DNA of 24,748 nt from Ruminiclostridium sp. GTDB lineage: Bacteria; Bacillota; Clostridia; Oscillospirales; Oscillospiraceae. The notes below the pieces were generated by a model that saw only the letters and a program-made list of their open reading frames with translations, did no database searches and was not told the origin of the DNA. Location of the stretch: positions 1 to 24,748 of the forward strand of contig JABUSR010000110.1 of NCBI GenBank assembly GCA_021442645.1, given 5' to 3'. The position numbers were made by a program, and so were the translations under genes. Below are positions 1 through 7,658 of the stretch, piece after piece; within the stretch, counting starts at the first letter, position 1; each line of letters opens with the position of its first letter.

Positions 1-60
1 CCTCTGAGGTATCTGCCTCTGAGGTATCTGCCTCTGAGGTATCTGCCTCTGAGGTATCTG
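1..60. repeat. 15-bp tandem repeat, four exact copies
   Basis: The unit CCTCTGAGGTATCTG occurs four times head to tail without a mismatch. It reaches the left edge of the window, so the array may be longer. Each unit carries the near-palindrome CCTC-T-GAGG. The unit length is a multiple of three. One plus-strand frame reads through the array as a repeated Ser-Glu-Val-Ser-Ala, so it could be the end of a repetitive coding region. However, that frame continues into the start of the SLH gene without resembling a protein. I favour a non-coding repeat upstream of the surface-protein gene. The array ends 85 bp before that gene's start codon. Confidence 0.9.
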
Positions 61-144
61 CTGTGCAAGCACACAGAGGGGGCAATCAAACGCCTCACCC
101 TCGTCGTATCTGTGTTTGCGACCAACTTAAAAGGAGGCTTTTTT

Positions 145-2304
145 ATGACGAAAAGAAGAGGAAGGATCCTGAGTGTCCTTCTGTCGCTGGCCATGGCGGT
201 CTCTCTGCTGCCCGGCACAGTGCTGGCGGCCAACTTTACCGACGTACCGGCCGGCGCGTGGTATGCCACTGACGTGAACAAGGCGGTGGCGCTGGGGCTG
301 GTCAACGGCAAGAGCGCCACCACCTACGCGCCCAACGACAATCTCACCTATATGGAGGCGGTGAAGCTGGCCGCCTGCATGCACCAGAAGTATACCACCG
401 GAGCTGTCACCCTGAAAAACGGCACCCCCTGGTACCAGCCCTATGTGGATTATGCCCGGACCAACGGCATCATCACCAAGGACTACGCATGGGAAATCAC
501 GGCCACCCGGGCGGGCTACATGGAGATCTTTGCCAGGGCCCTCCCCAATGCGGCACTGGCCCCCATCAACAGCGTGGCCGACGGTGCCATCCCCGATGTG
601 CCTATGACCCATCCCCAGGCCGGGGCCATCTATAAGCTCTATCGTGCCGGTGTTGTGCAGGGCGTGAACGCAAACTTCGTCTGCAGCCCCGCCTCCAGCA
701 TCATGCGGAGCGAGGTGGCCACCATTCTGGTGCGCATGATGGACAACAGCGCCAGAAAGACCTTTACCATAGGAAATCAGACCGAGCTGACCATCTCCCA
801 GCAGCCCAAGGCGGTAACTGTACAGAGTGGCGAGAGCGCAGTGTTCACCGTGGCGGCCTCCGGCGGCAAGACCCCCTATAGCTATCAGTGGCGGGGTGTG
901 GATGCGGGGGTGCCCCAGCAGTTCGGCACCAACAGCCCCACACTGACCATGAAGAACATGGACATCGGCTGGAATGGCTTCCGCTTCTGGTGTGTTGTCA
1001 CTGACGCGGATGGCAAGACCGTGGTCTCCGAGGAGGCTGCGCTGACCGTCAAGGCGGCGGTGGCTGATCTGACCGTCACCGATCCCAAGGACCTGACCGT
1101 GAACGAGGGAGAGAAGGCTGCCTTCACCGTGACCGCTGCAGGCGGCAAGGAGCCCTATACCTATCAGTGGAAAGGCATCCGGAGCGGCAGCGAATTTACC
1201 TGCACGGATAAGGGAAGCACTACGTCCGGCAGTCAGACCAAGACCTATTCTCTGACTGCTGCGTCTACCCTCAACGGCAATCAGTATTACTGCGTGGTCA
1301 CCGACGCCGATGGCAAGTCCGTGACCTCCGGCAGGGCCACCCTGACCGTCAAGGCGGCGGTGGCTGATCTGACCGTCACCGATCCCAAGGATGTGACCGT
1401 GAAGATGGGCGAAAGTGCTACCTTTAGCGTGACGGCATCCGGGGGCAAGGCACCCTATACCTATGAGTGGCATCATATCGAGTCCAACGGTGACTTTGCG
1501 CTGAAGGACGGCGACTTCTATGCCAACACCACTACCGCTACCCTGACCGCAAAGCTCTGCACCGTAACCGATGACAACAACACCCAGTTCTACTGCATCG
1601 TCAAGGATGCCAACGGCAAGTCCGTAACCTCCGGCAAGGCCACCCTGACCGTCAAGGAGGCGGCGGCTTTTTTGGCCGTTACCAAGCCCAAGGATGTGAC
1701 CGTGAACGAGGGCGAGAAGGCCACCTTCACCGTGACCGCCGCAGGCGGCACGGAGCCGTACACCTATCAGTGGTATGTGGTAGCCCCGGGCAGCATGGCC
1801 AAGGCTGTTACCGATGCGACGACCGCGTTTGTGAAGTTCGGCTATTCAGGCGCGACCATTGGGACCTTGAGAATAGGCTCTGTGGGCAGCGACAGTGGTG
1901 CGCTCAACGGCTATCAGTATTACTGCGTTGTCACCGATGCAGACGGCAAGTCCGTGACCTCCGGCAGGGCCACCCTGACCGTCAAGGCTCCTGCCCTGAC
2001 CATCTCCACCCAGCCCAAGGCGGCCACCGTCAAAGAAAAGGGCTCCTGCACCTTCACCGTGGCGGCCTCCGGCGGCTCCGGCAGTTATGAATATCAGTGG
2101 GAGTGGGGCTACGACGGCCACGTCTATGAGATTGAAAAGTTTACCGGTGCAGAGCACTTCTACGAATTCACCACGGCAACGCTGATTTATTGGGATGCCA
2201 CACCGGACCACGACGGCTCACAGGTGTGCTGTGTGGTCACGGATAAGGCCACCGGCAAAACCGCCACAAGCAACTGGGTGGATTTGAAGGTGACCTCCGG
2301 ATAA
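145..2304 (+). CDS. Secreted S-layer-homology protein with five Ig-like repeats
   Basis: This is a predicted cell-surface protein of 719 aa. A signal peptide spans residues 1-28 (basic MTKRRGR, hydrophobic core, cleavage after VLA). About residues 29-200 hold three SLH modules, the first recognisable as FTDVPAGAWY...A...GLVNG and the third ending SEVATILVRMM. SLH modules bind secondary cell-wall polymer and anchor proteins to the wall. About residues 213-719 hold five Ig-like/bacterial surface repeats of 90-105 aa. Each starts near a PK.(V/A)TV...G motif, has an F(T/S)V.A(S/A)GG core and a YxYxW strand, and ends in a C(V/I)V.D...GK strand. The repeats are adhesin-like and carry no visible catalytic motif, so the ligand is unknown. 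The start was set at ATG 145 because AAGGAGG lies at 131-137 and the signal peptide begins there; an upstream in-frame ATG at 112 has no such support. It appears to be a single-gene transcript. Confidence 0.9.
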   Translation: MTKRRGRILSVLLSLAMAVSLLPGTVLAANFTDVPAGAWYATDVNKAVALGLVNGKSATTYAPNDNLTYMEAVKLAACMHQKYTTGAVTLKNGTPWYQPYVDYARTNGIITKDYAWEITATRAGYMEIFARALPNAALAPINSVADGAIPDVPMTHPQAGAIYKLYRAGVVQGVNANFVCSPASSIMRSEVATILVRMMDNSARKTFTIGNQTELTISQQPKAVTVQSGESAVFTVAASGGKTPYSYQWRGVDAGVPQQFGTNSPTLTMKNMDIGWNGFRFWCVVTDADGKTVVSEEAALTVKAAVADLTVTDPKDLTVNEGEKAAFTVTAAGGKEPYTYQWKGIRSGSEFTCTDKGSTTSGSQTKTYSLTAASTLNGNQYYCVVTDADGKSVTSGRATLTVKAAVADLTVTDPKDVTVKMGESATFSVTASGGKAPYTYEWHHIESNGDFALKDGDFYANTTTATLTAKLCTVTDDNNTQFYCIVKDANGKSVTSGKATLTVKEAAAFLAVTKPKDVTVNEGEKATFTVTAAGGTEPYTYQWYVVAPGSMAKAVTDATTAFVKFGYSGATIGTLRIGSVGSDSGALNGYQYYCVVTDADGKSVTSGRATLTVKAPALTISTQPKAATVKEKGSCTFTVAASGGSGSYEYQWEWGYDGHVYEIEKFTGAEHFYEFTTATLIYWDATPDHDGSQVCCVVTDKATGKTATSNWVDLKVTSG

Positions 2305-2363
2305 GGCACCCTCATTGGCCATTGACCTGTCCCTGATGCGTAAGCCCCTCAAAGGGACGCCGA

Positions 2364-2411
2364 GCAAAAGAATACAAGGCACGCAATCTTGCGTGCCTTG
2401 TATTCTTTTGC
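2364..2411. terminator. Long perfect hairpin, probable bidirectional terminator
   Basis: A 48-nt inverted repeat has 23 perfectly paired bases on each arm and only two central bases (TC) breaking symmetry. The arms begin GCAAAAGAATAC and end GTATTCTTTTGC, so an A-run flanks one side and a T-run the other. This suits factor-independent termination in either direction. It lies 60 bp past the SLH gene stop and before the cdaA promoter. Confidence 0.75.
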
Positions 2412-2531
2412 CAACCCTTCACGCGGCCGCCGTTTTTCGGTAATTTTTTCGGATTAGTGTCCTATGACCACTGCGCTTTGCCGAGGGGCGTTTCCCCGGG
2501 ATAAATGCAGAAAATTCCTGGGCCGGCGGGG

Positions 2532-2560
2532 TTGTAAATGATGCGGAAATACAGTATAAT
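2532..2560 (+). promoter_or_regulatory. Sigma-A-type promoter of cdaA-cdaR
   Basis: TTGTAA (2532-2537) and a perfect TATAAT (2555-2560) are separated by exactly 17 nt. Transcription would start near 2567, giving a leader of about 75 nt before the cdaA start. No c-di-AMP riboswitch fold was recognised in that leader. The rest of 2412-2531 shows only a small GGGG/CCCC hairpin near 2484-2498 and nothing gene-like. Confidence 0.75.
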
Positions 2561-2641
2561 AACTTGAATTACCATCGAATCTTTGTCGGCTGCTTGCCCG
2601 GCGGGAAAATTGCTTGTTCAGACAGGAGGTGTCAGGTCCCT

Positions 2642-3505
2642 ATGACGATTATTCATTACATCACTACGGCCATCGGGTACCTGCGCCTGATAACCCTTTC
2701 CGATGTTATCGATATCGCGATTCTGTCCTATCTGATCTACAAGGGTATCAATATCCTTCAGCGGAGCAATGCGGCAAAGGTAGTCAAAGCCCTGCTGCTC
2801 ATTTTTGTGGTCATGTGGGTGTCTTACCAGTTCAACCTGAACGCCATCAACTTCGTGCTGCGGAAAGCTGTGGAACTGGGCCTTCTGGCGCTGGTCATCA
2901 TCTTCCAGCCGGAGATTCGCCGCTTCCTGGAGCGAATCGGCAGCAATGATATCTATCGGGTTTTCCGCAGCAACGGCCCGGCAAGTGATCTGGAGACCGC
3001 CATCGATGAGACGGTGGAGGCCTACGGGGAGATGTCCAAGAACAAGGTGGGCGCCCTCATGGTCTTTGAACGGGATAACGATTTGACCAACGTAATCTCT
3101 TCCGGCACCTCCTTCTCGTCCTCTGTCACCAGTGAGCTGCTGAAGAATCTCTTCTTTCCCAAGGCACCGCTTCACGACGGCGCGGTGGTGGTCCGCGGCG
3201 GCAAGATTGTCGCCGCAGGCTGTATGCTGCCCATGTCGGAACGGATGAACCTGAGCAAGGAACTGGGCATGCGCCACAGGGCAGGTCTGGGCATCACGGA
3301 GCGGTCTGACGCCGTGGTGGCCATCGTCTCGGAGGAGACCGGGGCCATCTCCGTGATGGTCAACGGGAACCTGCGCCGGCACCTGTCGCCGGAGACCCTG
3401 GGCCGTGTCCTGCGCAATGAACTGTTGCCCCGGGAAGATGCAGGGGCTGACAAGGGCCACAAGCGGGCCTGGCGGTTCCGGCAAGGGGGAGGTGGAGAAC
3501 CGTGA
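2642..3505 (+). CDS. cdaA: Diadenylate cyclase CdaA (c-di-AMP synthase)
   Basis: Membrane-bound enzyme that condenses two ATP into cyclic di-AMP, a second messenger for potassium, osmolyte and cell-wall homeostasis. The protein is 287 aa. Three N-terminal hydrophobic helices lie at about residues 19-38, 48-62 and 74-88, followed by a DAC domain (about 100-255). The nucleotide-binding DGA motif is at 179-181 (PLHDGAVVV) and the RHR motif at 211-213 (GMRHRAGLG), both hallmark residues. The start is ATG 2642, with AGGAGGTG at 2624-2631; an in-frame TTG at 2564 would sit at the transcription start and lacks a ribosome binding site. The C-terminal 20 or so residues after the DAC domain are basic and glycine-rich. 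It overlaps cdaR by 4 bp (GTGA), so the two are translationally coupled, the usual arrangement for this pair. The glmM gene that often follows is not next to them here. Confidence 0.96.
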   Translation: MTIIHYITTAIGYLRLITLSDVIDIAILSYLIYKGINILQRSNAAKVVKALLLIFVVMWVSYQFNLNAINFVLRKAVELGLLALVIIFQPEIRRFLERIGSNDIYRVFRSNGPASDLETAIDETVEAYGEMSKNKVGALMVFERDNDLTNVISSGTSFSSSVTSELLKNLFFPKAPLHDGAVVVRGGKIVAAGCMLPMSERMNLSKELGMRHRAGLGITERSDAVVAIVSEETGAISVMVNGNLRRHLSPETLGRVLRNELLPREDAGADKGHKRAWRFRQGGGGEP

Positions 3506-4743
3506 ATAACACCCGGCAAAACCGTAAGGTGGTGAACATTGCCCTTGCCATCCTTCTCGCCTTCGTCCTGTGGTTTTATGTCATCAATGTGGAGAATCCC
3601 ACGGGTACCGCTACCCTTCGGGACCTTTCGGTGGAAATCCAGGGGGAGGAAGTGCTGGAGGACGCAGACTTGATGGTGACCGACATTGACCCGGACGTCA
3701 TGAACCTGAAAGTTACCGGCAAGAAAAAGACCCTCATGAAGCTGGACAAGAAGAACGTCTCTCTGGTGGTGGATGTGTCTTCCATCACTGAGCCGGGTGA
3801 GTACGAACTGAGCGTGAAGACGGTCTATCCCGCCCATGTGAATACAGATAATGTCTCGGTTTCCGGCTGGAAAGAGATGCAGGCTACGGTTACCGTGGCG
3901 GAGAAAAAGACGAAGACGATTTCGGTCCGGGGTGAGTTCATCGGCACCAATGCGGAGAACTGTATGGCCGGTACTGTGACTACCCAGCCGGCGGAGCTGA
4001 AACTGACCGGGCCGGAAGAGGGCCTGGCCAGGATTGCCTACGCCCAGGCCCAGGTGGGGGGCGATTCTGTCAGCAGCACCATTTCCCAGAAGGTCCCCGT
4101 GGTCTTTATGGATGAGAACGGCGTTCCGGTGGGAGATCTGGAGAATATCACCAGCAACGCCACCGAGGTGGAGATCACCGTGCCCGTTCGGCAGGTGGTC
4201 AAGATCCCCCTGGAGGTCACTTTCCAGGACGGCGGCGGCGCCACGGCCGGCGATGTGTCCTGCAAGATCAAACCCGCCTACGTGACAGTGGAGGCGGAGC
4301 CCGGGGCTGACATTCCAGCGTCCATCAATCTGGGCACCATCGACCTGGGCCAGGTGTATGGGGATACATCCTATTCCTTCCCGATTCTCCTGCCCGATGA
4401 CGTGACTCCTTGGGGGACCATTGGCTATGCTTCGGTCTCGGTCTCCATAGATAAGCTGACCAGCCGTCAGCTTGCAACCCATAATATCGAACTTACCAAT
4501 GTGCCGGAGGGCTATACCGCCGAGTTGGTGAGTTCTGAGCTCTATGTCTGGGTCCGGGGCATCCCCGGCCAGGTCAATAAGCTGAAGTCCGCCGACATCT
4601 CGGTGAATGTGGATTTGTCCGATGTGAAACCGGGGAACGGACTCCTGAGAGTGCCTGCTGTGGTTTCGCTGAAAGAGGATGCGAAAGACATCGGCGTCAT
4701 AGGGACCAATTACAGCGTGGCCCTGCATCTGACCCGGACGTGA
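3502..4743 (+). CDS. cdaR: CdaR, YbbR-domain regulator of CdaA
   Basis: Membrane-anchored, largely extracytoplasmic protein of 413 aa that modulates diadenylate cyclase activity in Firmicutes. A single N-terminal membrane helix (about residues 10-28, IALAILLAFVLWFYV) is followed by the typical NVENP junction and then by repeated beta-rich YbbR domains, about four across residues 32-410. There are almost no cysteines and no catalytic motif, as expected for the family. Translation begins at GTG 3502, overlapping the cdaA stop; a purine-rich GGGGGAGGTGGAG stretch (about 3486-3496) provides the ribosome binding site. The gene partnership with cdaA is the main functional evidence alongside the YbbR repeats. 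Confidence 0.93.
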   Translation: MNNTRQNRKVVNIALAILLAFVLWFYVINVENPTGTATLRDLSVEIQGEEVLEDADLMVTDIDPDVMNLKVTGKKKTLMKLDKKNVSLVVDVSSITEPGEYELSVKTVYPAHVNTDNVSVSGWKEMQATVTVAEKKTKTISVRGEFIGTNAENCMAGTVTTQPAELKLTGPEEGLARIAYAQAQVGGDSVSSTISQKVPVVFMDENGVPVGDLENITSNATEVEITVPVRQVVKIPLEVTFQDGGGATAGDVSCKIKPAYVTVEAEPGADIPASINLGTIDLGQVYGDTSYSFPILLPDDVTPWGTIGYASVSVSIDKLTSRQLATHNIELTNVPEGYTAELVSSELYVWVRGIPGQVNKLKSADISVNVDLSDVKPGNGLLRVPAVVSLKEDAKDIGVIGTNYSVALHLTRT

Positions 4744-4800
4744 AAAATGTGATAGAATGATCTGTTTGTGCCGCTGAGTCGGCAGAATGGAGGAATATAA

Positions 4801-5241
4801 ATGGAACAACTCGCAGTGGTAAAACAGGTGTTGGAGAACGGCATGGCGCAGATCGCCGTGGAGCGGGAGACTGCCTGCGGCGCCGCCCACAGCTGTTCGG
4901 ACTGCGCCGGCTGTGAAAAGATGATGACCAATACCCACACCGTCGTGGTGGCCTTCAACGATGTGCAGGCCGGAAAGGGCGATGTAGTCAAGGTCCGCAG
5001 TGAAAATGCGACATTCTTCAAGACGGCCGCTATCGTGTACATCCTGCCGCTGGTCTTTGCCATGGCCTTCTACTTTGTGGCCGTTGGCATGGCAATGGGG
5101 GAGGGGCTCCAGGTCATCATGGCCTTTGCCGGTTTTGCGGTGGGCATCCTTGGTGCCGTCGGCTGGGACCGTTATATGAAGAAGACCAACGGTTTGCGTT
5201 TCCACATCGTGGAGATCAAACGGGCATGTTCGGGTACGTAA
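4801..5241 (+). CDS. RseC/MucC-family (SoxR-reducing type) membrane protein
   Basis: Small membrane protein of 146 aa. A soluble N-terminal segment carries four clustered cysteines (C26, C32, C35, C38; spacing C-x5-C-x2-C-x2-C). Two transmembrane helices follow (about 74-98 and 101-121) and then a short basic tail. This architecture matches the RseC/MucC family, known in proteobacteria as the RseC subunit associated with SoxR reduction and the Rnf/Rsx electron-transfer complex. In Clostridia such proteins are common, but their role is not well defined and may relate to flavin or Fe-S electron transfer. GGAGG at 4789-4793 supports ATG 4801. A weak promoter-like pair (CTGACC 4729-4734, TAGAAT 4753-4758, 18-nt spacer) could give it its own start, but this is uncertain. 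No Rnf genes are in view. Confidence 0.8.
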   Translation: MEQLAVVKQVLENGMAQIAVERETACGAAHSCSDCAGCEKMMTNTHTVVVAFNDVQAGKGDVVKVRSENATFFKTAAIVYILPLVFAMAFYFVAVGMAMGEGLQVIMAFAGFAVGILGAVGWDRYMKKTNGLRFHIVEIKRACSGT

Positions 5242-6080
5242 GAGCTGTCACCAGCGTGCTGGAGCCAGAGGACGCCCGGCGCTACCAGGGGGTCTACTGC
5301 GGCCTGTGCCGCACCCTGGGAGAGCGATACGGGCGCCGGGCGCAGACGATCCTGAACTACGACTTTGTCTTCCTGGCCATCCTGTTGGCAAAGCCGGAGG
5401 AGGCCTGTGAACTTGTTCCGCAGACCTGCCCCATCAAACCCTGGAAAAAGAAGGACTGCTGGACCGTCAACCCTGCCTTGGAGGCGGCGGCCGATGCCAG
5501 TGTGATCCTCACCTGGTGGAAGCTGCAGGACTCCATCCGGGACGGTGACTGGAAAGAACGGCTGGGGGGAAAAACGGCCTGCCTGGCACTCAGAGGGCAC
5601 TACGAAAAGGCAGCAGCTCTCCGCCCTGCCTTTGACCGGACGGTGCAGGCCTGTCTGGAGGAACTCCGTCAACTGGAGGAGGACAAGGTTCCTTCCTTGG
5701 ACCGCCCGGCGGATACCTTTGCACGAATTCTGCAGGGGGCGGCTACCGAACTGGAACCGGCTGCCAGGGCCAGCGCTGTCAGTCAGCTCCTCTACCATGT
5801 GGGTCGATGGATCTACCTGGTCGATGCCTGGGATGACCTGGAGGAGGACCGGGAGACCGGCAGCTATAACCCTGTCTTGGCCCGGTACGGACAGGAGGCT
5901 CCAGAGCAGAAAGACCACCTGAGAGAGACCCTTCATGCCTCCCTCGGGATTGCAGATACCGCCTACTCTCTCCTGGACTGGGGGGAGTGGGAGAGCCTTC
6001 TGGGCCATATCCTCCACACGGGACTCCCGTCGGTGGAAGAGGCGGTCTTTACCGGCCAGTGGAGAAAGAAACAGAAATAA
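5226..6080 (+). CDS. DUF5685-like protein of unknown function
   Basis: Mostly alpha-helical 284-aa protein that I assign by general appearance to the uncharacterised DUF5685 group found in Clostridia. It has an N-terminal YCGLC pair (C25, C28), two more cysteines (C68, C78), an acidic DSIRD segment (D102, D106) after a hydrophobic helix, and a strong acidic motif at 200-216 (D200, D203, D204, D208, then G212-x-Y214-x-P216). No signal peptide or clear membrane helix is seen. The spacing of the second acidic motif resembles the second Asp-rich motif of squalene/phytoene synthases; see findings. The gene overlaps the end of the RseC-like gene by 16 bp, and GGAG at 5211-5214 serves ATG 5226. The J-domain gene follows after 26 bp, so the three probably form one transcript. 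Confidence 0.75.
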   Translation: MFGYVRAVTSVLEPEDARRYQGVYCGLCRTLGERYGRRAQTILNYDFVFLAILLAKPEEACELVPQTCPIKPWKKKDCWTVNPALEAAADASVILTWWKLQDSIRDGDWKERLGGKTACLALRGHYEKAAALRPAFDRTVQACLEELRQLEEDKVPSLDRPADTFARILQGAATELEPAARASAVSQLLYHVGRWIYLVDAWDDLEEDRETGSYNPVLARYGQEAPEQKDHLRETLHASLGIADTAYSLLDWGEWESLLGHILHTGLPSVEEAVFTGQWRKKQK

Positions 6081-6106
6081 CCAACCAATTACAAGGAGAC
6101 TATACT

Positions 6107-6703
6107 ATGAACGATCCCTATGCCGTGTTGGGCGTCAGTGCTTCCGCCAGCGATGAGGAGGTCAAGAAGGCCTACCGGGAACTGGTGAAGAAGTATCACC
6201 CGGACAACTATGCCAACAACCCCCTGGCTGACCTGGCCGAGGCAAAGATGAAGGAAGTCAACGAGGCTTACGATGCCATCGTGAAGATGCGCACCCAGGG
6301 TGGCGGCTATCAGTCCTCCGGCTCCGGCAGAACCGGTTACGGCGGGGGATATCAGCAGAGCGGCGGCTACAGCCAGGGAGGGCCCCAGTATGCCCGGGTC
6401 CGTCAGCTCATCAACCAGAACAATCTGGCAGAGGCCGAGCGCGTCCTGCGCTCCTCCCAGAGCAGCACCGCCGAGTGGTATTACCTCATGGGTATGGTGT
6501 CCTATCGCCGGGGCTGGCTGGACGACGCCCGCCAGAATTTCTGGACGGCCTGCAGCATGGATCCCAACAATATGGAGTACCGCCAGGCCATGAACAGCAT
6601 GAACAGCACAATGAACCGGGGCAACTTCGGCGGGAACAACGACCTGTGTACCATTTGTACCACGCTGTACTGCATGAACTGCCTGTGTGATTCCTGTCAC
6701 TGA
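6107..6703 (+). CDS. J-domain protein with TPR-like region and Cys-rich tail
   Basis: Class III (J-domain only) Hsp40-type co-chaperone of 198 aa. Residues 1-62 form the J domain with the HPD tripeptide at 31-33, which stimulates Hsp70 (DnaK) ATPase. A Gly/Tyr/Gln/Ser-rich linker follows (65-95). A tetratricopeptide-like helical region covers about 96-165 ([10 protein letters not shown] ... [20 protein letters not shown]). The C-terminus is a cysteine cluster with C181, C184, C189, C192, C194 and C197, ending in histidine. It lacks the DnaJ zinc finger and C-terminal substrate domains, so it is not DnaJ itself. The start is ATG 6107, preceded by AAGGAG at 6093-6098; an upstream in-frame extension into the previous gene is rejected. 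The client is unknown. The cysteine tail suggests metal binding or redox sensing, which is an inference. Confidence 0.85.
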   Translation: MNDPYAVLGVSASASDEEVKKAYRELVKKYHPDNYANNPLADLAEAKMKEVNEAYDAIVKMRTQGGGYQSSGSGRTGYGGGYQQSGGYSQGGPQYARVRQLINQNNLAEAERVLRSSQSSTAEWYYLMGMVSYRRGWLDDARQNFWTACSMDPNNMEYRQAMNSMNSTMNRGNFGGNNDLCTICTTLYCMNCLCDSCH

Positions 6704-6764
6704 CGCGGTCTGAACTCCGGCCCGGACGGAGGGCCCACTGACAACAATAAATGAGGTGTTTTTC

Positions 6765-7643
6765 TTGATACGAAGTATGACGGGCTATGGCCGGGGCGAG
6801 GCTGTCCTCCATGATCGTGCCATTACCGTGGAGCTCCGGTCCGTGAACAACCGGTACCTGGACTGCTCCGTGAAGATCCCCCGGCTGTATGTCTTTGCCG
6901 AGGAGACCATCAAGTCTCAGGTCCAGAAGAGCGTGGGCCGGGGCAAGGTGGATGTATTTGTGACCATCGACAGCACGGCGGCTGATAAGGTGGACGTGAC
7001 ACTGAACAAGCCAGTGGCTGACGGATACTACAATGCTTTGATTCAGATGCGGGATACCTACGGCTTGCGGGATGACATCTCCGTTTCCCTCCTGTCCCGG
7101 TTCCCCGATGTGTTCCTGGTGGAAAAGGAGCAGGCAGATGTGGATGTACTTGCCGGGGATATCGTCCAGGTCCTGTCTATGGCCCTGAATGATTTCAATG
7201 CCATGCGGGAACGGGAGGGGGCCAAGCTGGCCGAGGATGTCCGCTCCAAGGCAGCCAGTATCACCACTCTGTTGGCCCAGGTGGAGGAGCGCTCTCCTGC
7301 CACCGTGGCTGAATACCGGGAAAAGCTCCGCCTGCGGATGGAGGAGGTCCTGGCCAACACCCAGCTGGACGAGAGCCGTATCCTCACTGAAGCCGCCATT
7401 TTTGCCGACAAGGTGGCCGTGGATGAGGAGACAGTCCGCCTCCACAGCCATCTGTCCCAGCTGGACGAGATGTTGACCAAGGGCGGCGCCATCGGCCGCA
7501 AGCTGGACTTCCTGATCCAGGAATTCAACCGGGAGGCCAACACCATCGGCTCCAAGTGCAGCGATGTGGAGATGTCCCGCATCGTGGTGGAGATTAAGGG
7601 CGAAATCGAAAAGATTCGCGAGCAGGTCCAGAACATTGAGTAA
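6765..7643 (+). CDS. yicC: YicC-family endoribonuclease
   Basis: 292-aa member of the YicC/YloC family; E. coli YicC is an endoribonuclease linked to small-RNA decay. The N-terminus MIRSMTGYGRGE and the C-terminal block GRKLDFLIQEFNREANTIGSK are diagnostic, corresponding to the YicC-like N domain (about 1-155) and the DUF1732 C domain (about 205-292). The start is chosen as TTG 6765 because family members begin MI.SMTG and the GAGG at 6753-6756 is well spaced; a GTG at 6756 lies inside that ribosome binding site, and ATG 6777 would cut the conserved start. It heads the cluster that continues into remA and gmk, the standard Firmicutes order. No clear promoter was found in 6704-6764. Confidence 0.93.
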   Translation: MIRSMTGYGRGEAVLHDRAITVELRSVNNRYLDCSVKIPRLYVFAEETIKSQVQKSVGRGKVDVFVTIDSTAADKVDVTLNKPVADGYYNALIQMRDTYGLRDDISVSLLSRFPDVFLVEKEQADVDVLAGDIVQVLSMALNDFNAMREREGAKLAEDVRSKAASITTLLAQVEERSPATVAEYREKLRLRMEEVLANTQLDESRILTEAAIFADKVAVDEETVRLHSHLSQLDEMLTKGGAIGRKLDFLIQEFNREANTIGSKCSDVEMSRIVVEIKGEIEKIREQVQNIE

Positions 7644-7658
7644 CAGGGAGGGACCCCG

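Noticed and set aside
63..272. Plus-strand ORF of 69 aa continuing the repeat frame
   Set aside because: It overlaps the well-supported start and signal peptide of the SLH gene, its sequence is Arg/His/Gly-rich like an out-of-frame shadow, and it has no ribosome binding site.
127..1476. Minus-strand ORF of 449 aa antisense to the SLH gene
   Set aside because: It is a shadow of a GC-rich repetitive gene, His/Gly-rich without a recognisable domain, and the sense strand has a clear signal peptide and SLH/Ig domains.
2567..2641. Possible c-di-AMP riboswitch in the cdaA leader
   Set aside because: The leader is too short (about 75 nt) and shows none of the conserved ydaO-type core that I could recognise.
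3172..5205. Minus-strand ORF of 677 aa across cdaA, cdaR and the RseC-like gene
   Set aside because: It spans three genes with solid domain evidence on the plus strand and has a His-rich, shadow-like composition. Long antisense frames are common at this GC content.
6714..6730. Small CTCCG...CGGAG hairpin before yicC
   Set aside because: The stem is only 5 bp with no T-tract, so it is not enough to call a terminator.
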